Origin: Ulota crispa | Taxonomy: Eukaryota > Streptophyta > Bryopsida > Orthotrichales > Orthotrichaceae | NCBI GenBank assembly: GCA_963920765.1 | Contig: OY987248.1 | Location: forward strand, 10,326,539-10,390,538 | Direction: 5' to 3' | Length of the DNA stretch: 64,000 nucleotides | Part shown: piece by piece, positions 59,239 to 64,000 of the stretch | Layout of the letters: the number at the start of each line of letters is the position of its first letter | Numbering within the stretch: the first letter of the stretch is position 1 | Program-made: the position numbers and the translations under genes | The notes under the pieces: model-generated | The model's database searches: none | Told to the model about the DNA's origin: nothing | What the model saw: the letters and a program-made list of their open reading frames with translations, nothing else

Positions 59239-59549
59239 TTAACCCTTAAATGCCGGGCTTGTCAGTACTTTACAATGTTCATCACAATGCCTAGCAATTA
59301 TGATATGATTTCCTAAAGTTGCAGTGCCCTCATAAAAATTGCAAGAAGGATAGCTTGGGACCTAACACCATGTTTATTTGGGTTACCTAAAAATATGAAT
59401 ACTTTTGATGAGATAAGCTTTTTGCCTTCCAAGATGGACCATGATCACTTTTGAAAAGAAATTAGATGAAAAACAACTTTTTTTGTAATACAAGATCTTT
59501 TTTCAGAGCCAAAGGACATTTTTTGTCCTCTTAGAGGTTTAGGGGTTAA
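59239..59549. mobile_element. TTAA-family element (311 bp)
   Basis: Left TTAACCCTTAAATGCCGGGC and right CTCTTAGAGGTTTAGGGG then TTAA. The right end is close to that of 35149-35515 (GTCCTCTT shared). Confidence 0.7.
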
Positions 59550-59618
59550 ATTGTTTATTGACATGAACAACTGCAATTTGTTCACCCGAAAAACACATAG
59601 CAATAGAAGTTCTGAATA

Positions 59619-59932
59619 AGGTAGGAGCACCCATAAGCGTCAGTTTAAGGGTTTTGAACATGATGAGTATTAATAAACAGCTAGCAAATTACATGATCTT
59701 GTTAGGAACAAAAAAATAATGAGTTTGCACTTTTGAATGTATTATTTGGATATTATGAGAATAAGTTGTGAATTTTTAAAGAGCAAACTGCCATTGCACC
59801 CATAACCAACACTAAGGTTTCATGTTCACATGTTATACATCCTTGTAATTACATCTATTCATTTCCACAGATTTTCCAAGATTTCAGAGGTGACGGTTAT
59901 GGGGACACTGATACTTATGGGTGCTCCTACCT
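59619..59932. mobile_element. TA-flanked MITE, AGGTAGGAGC family
   Basis: Inverse copy of 28499-28811 along its whole length. AGGTAGGAGCACCCATAAGC and its near inverse form the ends, with TA at 59617-59618 and 59933-59934. Confidence 0.88.
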
Positions 59933-59934
59933 TA

Positions 59935-61084
59935 CGACATGGTTGAATCCAAATTACTACACTTTTGGCAATCCTTTTAGGGACTGCATTCATTCTGGAA
60001 ATCACATGTGGGGATCAGGGCTTTTTCTTTTGCACTGTAGATGAACAATGAGAAGCCGCCGTGTGAGTCCAGGAATGGACGAATTGTGGAGGGAGGCAGT
60101 GGCATTGAGTGGTATCGAATATTAAAAAATCGAACCTGGCGCCAGGAAGCCAAAAAAAAAAAAGAAAGCCCTGGTGGGGATCAGTGCTGTGAAGGGATTG
60201 ATGCGATTAGAGTAAGATTAGGATGAAGGGGTGTGCCTCTCTATGCCTTTGCTGATTTTCTCGACAGTCGTCAAGCGAAAGGGAAACACCCATGGCATCG
60301 GAGCATCCATCCACCCGGGTGGGCAACCGTCGCCTTGCTTGCTACTCCTCCGGAGCCAGCTGCACTGCACGTCGCAAGCACATTCGGTTGCAAATCTTCA
60401 CTTCAATCTTTGCCCCGGCCGGTGTGTCCATCGCCTTTGGCATTCCCAGAGGTAACTCAGACAGCCACTCTGTAAAAATCGGAGCCACATTCCTGCGCCT
60501 TCACCACCAATTCTCATGCTTTCAGTTTTCGAATGTATTCCATTGCTTTAATTCTCCGCATCGTTCATGTAACAGGCTTACCGAGGCAATCAATCGACTG
60601 AACGTCCATGCATATGTGGGCCATCTGTTTGTATTGTCGATCACGCTGAAATCCGAGTTCAAAGCTTAATCACTCAAGACAACTTGATCTGTGGTGTTCA
60701 GAACTGGGAATGTGAGCAAGCGATGGCGAAGGCGCCTCATATCGCACCCGCAAAACGCACTTGCTGGTGATGAGTAGAATTAGCTCTTCTTCGGTGGCTA
60801 TGCTCCTGAATTTCATGACCACAGCGAAACCAGCTCTTGCAAGAGAAGAGATTACGAAGGAAGTGTTCAACCGTCCGCTAGCGGGCATTCAGCTCCCACA
60901 AGTTGAGCCATGATGCCAGAGCCAGTGCAAGACCTAAAACTGTAAGCAATTCAACCGTCACTCCACTTCTGCACATGTTATTTCAGTTGTTGCATAAACC
61001 TCCGAAGGACCAAGAAGCTCAGGGCTGGGTCGTCTCAAACCTTTGTGGTCGCATGGGAATGTTCTTTCTGTCCAGTTGTGTTTA
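59935..61084 (+). other. GC-richer region with unresolved coding-like pieces
   Basis: From 60233 to about 60452 all three plus-strand frames are open before a GTAACT donor. From about 60723 to 60914 one plus-strand frame is open and ends KPALAREEITKEVF...QVEP. This resembles a thylakoid-lumen targeting segment with an ALA cleavage site. The pieces do not join unambiguously, so this may be a remnant of a plastid-targeted gene. Confidence 0.25.
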
Positions 61085-61464
61085 GAGCATCCGCACCCTT
61101 GCACGCAACCTCGAGCTCTCAAAAACAGGTGTACAAGGTGCACCCACAATCAAGGGCTTGCTCAAATCTCCGATGCCCCACCTTTGCCTTTAAGAATGTA
61201 CAAGCTGAGAGCCTATCCCGGAGGTCGGGTGTCGAGCTGCAATTGTGGGCCTCAAGCTTCGATTGTTCAAGATTTGGGCGCGCTAAGGATTCATCAAACC
61301 CTAAATATTACAGTGTTCCAATTCATCAAACCTTGAACGTTACAGTGTTCGAGATACAATTGAGCAAGCCCTGGCTTGCATAGGAAGTTGGCGCGTCTAC
61401 GGTGAGGAGCAGCCAAGCCAAGTACTATTGAGGGCTTGTTTAGCGTACAAGGGTGCGGATGCTC
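61085..61464. mobile_element. Tourist-like MITE with TTA target duplication
   Basis: GAGCATCCGCACCCTTG and CAAGGGTGCGGATGCTC are perfect inverses, flanked by TTA (61082-61084 and 61465-61467). Inverse copy of 29640-30035. It lies about 120 bp upstream of the NPF start codon, so in the promoter or leader. Confidence 0.88.
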
Positions 61465-61587
61465 TTATTCGTTGCACTACTACATATGCAATGTTCTCTG
61501 CCTGATGTAAAACTTTGCCCGAACATGAATTTTGTGCATCACAATATGGTCGATTGAACTGGTCAAGTTTTGGGGTTAGAGGCGGTT

Positions 61588-63286
61588 ATGGGAGAGCGAG
61601 CTGTGTTTGGATCATGCATTGTTGGTGTTTCGCAACCTGGCAGGGAGATGCTTCTGGAGAACTTCAGTGCTCCGATTGCCGAGCTGTCTGCACAAGGAGT
61701 GGCAGCAGCGAAGGCCAGTTACGTGGGGAAGGCGAAGTCCTCTGAGGAGGAATTGGCGAGAGTGAGTGACGGAGCGGTGGACGTGCACGGCAACCCGTGT
61801 GTGAAGTCGCAGTCCGGCAACTGGAGAGCTTGCTGCCTCATCTTCGGGTGCGAGGTGTGCGAGAGGGTGGCCTTCTACGCCATCTCCTCCAACCTGGTCA
61901 TCTACCTCACCACAGTATTGCATGAAGACGTATCCACTTCGGCGAAGAACGTGAATAACTGGGGTGGCACCACGTTCATGACACCGCTCCTGGGCGCGTT
62001 CGTTGCTGATGCGTTTCTTGGCCGGTACTGGACCATTACGGGATTCTCGTGCTGCTACTTCTTGGTAACCTCCAATCTCCAACCTCTTGAGACCACTCAC
62101 GAACTTAGTGTTTTCAGAGTAGCAAATATTAACATCTGATGTTGCGTGCTTCAAAATGGGAATATCAGTAAGTAAGATGGAGTAAAATTGCTGGATACTT
62201 TGAAACCTCAGATTCTCTTATTTGTAAGTTGAAAGCATATAAATCGTCATTGCTTGGTAGCGCCAAGATGAATCTCCAATCCAAGTAGATCAGTTTCCAA
62301 TGTTGAAAACCATTGCCCATTTCCTTCAAGTGGGGACAACTTGCATTAGGCTTTTGTTGAGAAATAGTGGGTTTTGAGTAGTTTAGGAGGCGTTATGTGC
62401 TTTCAACTTGGTATGACGGTACCAACAGGAGGAAGCTAAAGTGCTGGGTACCTTGAAACCCCTGTCTCTACCATTGACTGCATGAAGATGTATTGTCAAC
62501 CTTGTATTTCATCACGCACGGGCTGGAGGTAGGTGGGGTGGGTGACGATTCTTCCAAGGTCGGAAGAATTTTTGAAGAATGCAAATGGCAAGTTTTGGTC
62601 AAACGATGAGAACCTTAACTGATGGAAGTGGCTACTGTGAAACCCAGTATTGTAGGCACTGATTCTTGCAAACTCTCTAACCCTAATTAGTTTGGTTCGT
62701 TTGGTGGTGTGCATGTGCAGTCGCTGGTGTGCGTCACAATGTCGGTGTCGCTGCCATCGCTAAAACCTCCTGTCTGCGACATCACGCTCCTCTCCTCGTG
62801 CCAGAAAGCCAGCAGGGCGCAGATCTGCTTCTTCTACTTCTCGCTGTACCTGATGGCGTTGGGCGCGGGCGGGATCAAGTCGTGTGTCACCGCATTCGCC
62901 GGGGACCAGTTCGACCACAACGACGCGCAGGAGGCGCGGCGCAAGATGTCGTTCCCCAACTGGTGGTTTGTCAGCATCAGCTTCGGCACCATGCTGTCGG
63001 TGAGCATTCTGGTGTACGTGCAGGACAATGTGGGCTGGGCGTGGGGCTATGGCGTGCCGACGGCCATCACCGGGCTGGCCACGCTGGCGTATTTGCTGGG
63101 GACTCCCATGTACCGGCACCAGATTCCCTCGGGAAGCCCCTTGACGCGCGTGGCGCAAGTGGTGTGTTCGGCGGTGAGGAAATGGAACACTGCCGTCCCT
63201 TCGAACCCTAATTTGTTGTATGAAGTGGATGAGAAGGAGGCCTCCTCTGCTTTTTGGAGGAGACTTCCCCATACCTCAAGCTTGCA
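61588..63286 (+). CDS. NPF (NRT1/PTR) family proton-coupled transporter, 5' part
   Basis: Two exons, 61588-62064 and 62721-63286, giving 347 aa before the frame leaves through a GTAAGT donor. Normal family length is about 560-600 aa, so the rest should lie beyond 64000. The ExxER proton-coupling motif is present as CEVCERVAFY after GNWRACCLIFG. Next come GRYWTITGF at the exon end, SLPSLKPPVCD at the start of exon 2, LMALGAGGIKSCVTAFAGDQFD and the WWFVSISFG and NVGWAWGYGVPT helices. The ending LPHTSSLQ is the usual point before the central loop. NPF proteins import nitrate, peptides, hormones or glucosinolates; the substrate cannot be read here. The N-terminus before GNWRA is long, about 77 residues. 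Confidence 0.9.
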
Positions 63287-64000
63287 GTAAGTGATATGGT
63301 TTGTGCAACTGGCATGCTCCTTTGAGAACTCATTTCTCCTTTCTGTGGTTGATTGCTTTCAGTTTGACTCTCCTTCAAGACCGTCGTCATCGTCGGCTTG
63401 ACCCCCATCAATCAACGCGTAATGCCTTCTCTGACTGTCTGCGCATGTCACAACCGTACTACTCCTCTTCCATGCATTCTAGGTAATGATCGACAGCAAA
63501 GCCTTCGGCATGTCTCTCCTTTTCCATTCACTGTTTTTCTTCCTTCTTTATAGTTAATTACCGGGATATGATGCTTTTCAGAAAACCCCATGCACTCTGG
63601 CCGGAACTACTCTCAAACCTCGTGTTCACTATGCTATATTGCGAATGCGTGACAAGCGTGCTAAACTCAATGACAGGCAGGATGTTCTAGAATAGAATGT
63701 CATTTGAAGAAGGTCATAACAAATAGTAGGTTTGAGTGTAGTTACCTTCAGTGCCATTACAGACTTTCGATGTTACAGTTGCTTCATAAATCCGAGCTGT
63801 ACCGAGTGGTAGAGTATCGTAACAACAAACCCGAGTCATATCTTCTTCTCGTAAACTGTTTCGTTGCAGTTCGATGTGCGGCTTTTCAGAACTCTCTCAA
63901 ATTCCTGAAACGAAACAATTACAGAGCATAGAAGCTACATCAATGTCAACAATGTTATCAGTAAATTAGACCGTGTCATGAACTTTGAGAAAACGTCTCA
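63287..64000 (+). other. NPF intron, no next exon seen
   Basis: An acceptor-like TTGCTTTCAG at about 63360 is followed by sequence that in the required phase does not resemble the FLDKAA start of the next NPF exon. I take this stretch as intron continuing past the window. Confidence 0.4.

Noticed and set aside
28499..61464. Apparent segmental duplication suggested by the same two MITE families occurring in the same order at 28.5-30.0 and 59.6-61.5 kb
   Set aside because: The DNA between the paired elements is different, and each element is individually inverted while the order is not, so independent insertion is simpler.

Overview
This window is nuclear DNA of a land plant. The genes are split by GT-AG introns, the exons are moderately GC-rich, and the spaces between genes are very AT-rich and full of small DNA transposons. 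The recognisable proteins are plant families: a SOUL heme-binding protein, a PUT-type polyamine transporter, a MUR1-type GDP-mannose dehydratase, EI24, CWC15 and an NPF transporter. A CFAP97/Hemingway-type flagellar gene at 55.6-56.8 kb suggests a plant with swimming sperm (bryophyte, lycophyte or fern). I cannot name the species. No tRNA gene, CRISPR array or organellar block was seen.

Layout. 0-6.3 kb: a seven-exon SOUL gene on the minus strand, with a nested pair of small transposons in one intron, and an unclear divergent gene fragment upstream. 6.5-10.1 kb: transposons only. 10.1-14.6 kb: an intronless polyamine transporter (minus) with a possible spliced downstream unit. 14.6-22 kb: repeats. 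22.0-22.6 kb: an intronless glutathione-peroxidase-like gene that has lost both redox cysteines. 23.9-26.9 kb: an unrecognised multi-exon Lys/Glu-rich gene (minus). 27.8-30.0 kb: a transposon cluster around an intronless ORF with repeated K-[FY] boxes. 31.5-34.1 kb: GDP-mannose 4,6-dehydratase (minus). 34.8-36 kb: nested elements. 37.8-42.8 kb: an eleven-exon EI24 gene (minus) with a 40-bp minisatellite in its leader or promoter. 43.1-49.1 kb: a large repeat block. 49.7-51.8 kb: CWC15 (plus). 52.3-53.7 kb: two U2 snRNA genes in a convergent inverted repeat. 55.6-56.8 kb: the CFAP97-like gene. 59.2-61.5 kb: more small elements. 61.6-63.3 kb: the first two exons of an NPF transporter that runs off the window.

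The genes do not form a single pathway. CWC15 and U2 snRNA are both spliceosome parts and lie next to each other, probably by chance. The most striking system-level signal is a family of at least eleven elements that begin TTAACCC and end GGGTTAA. They share a roughly 20-bp terminal consensus but have different interiors. This matches piggyBac-like (or Kolobok-like) cut-and-paste elements with TTAA target sites. Several are nested in, or abut, other elements. Exon models below were built by hand; for each recognised gene the summed exon lengths keep one open frame.
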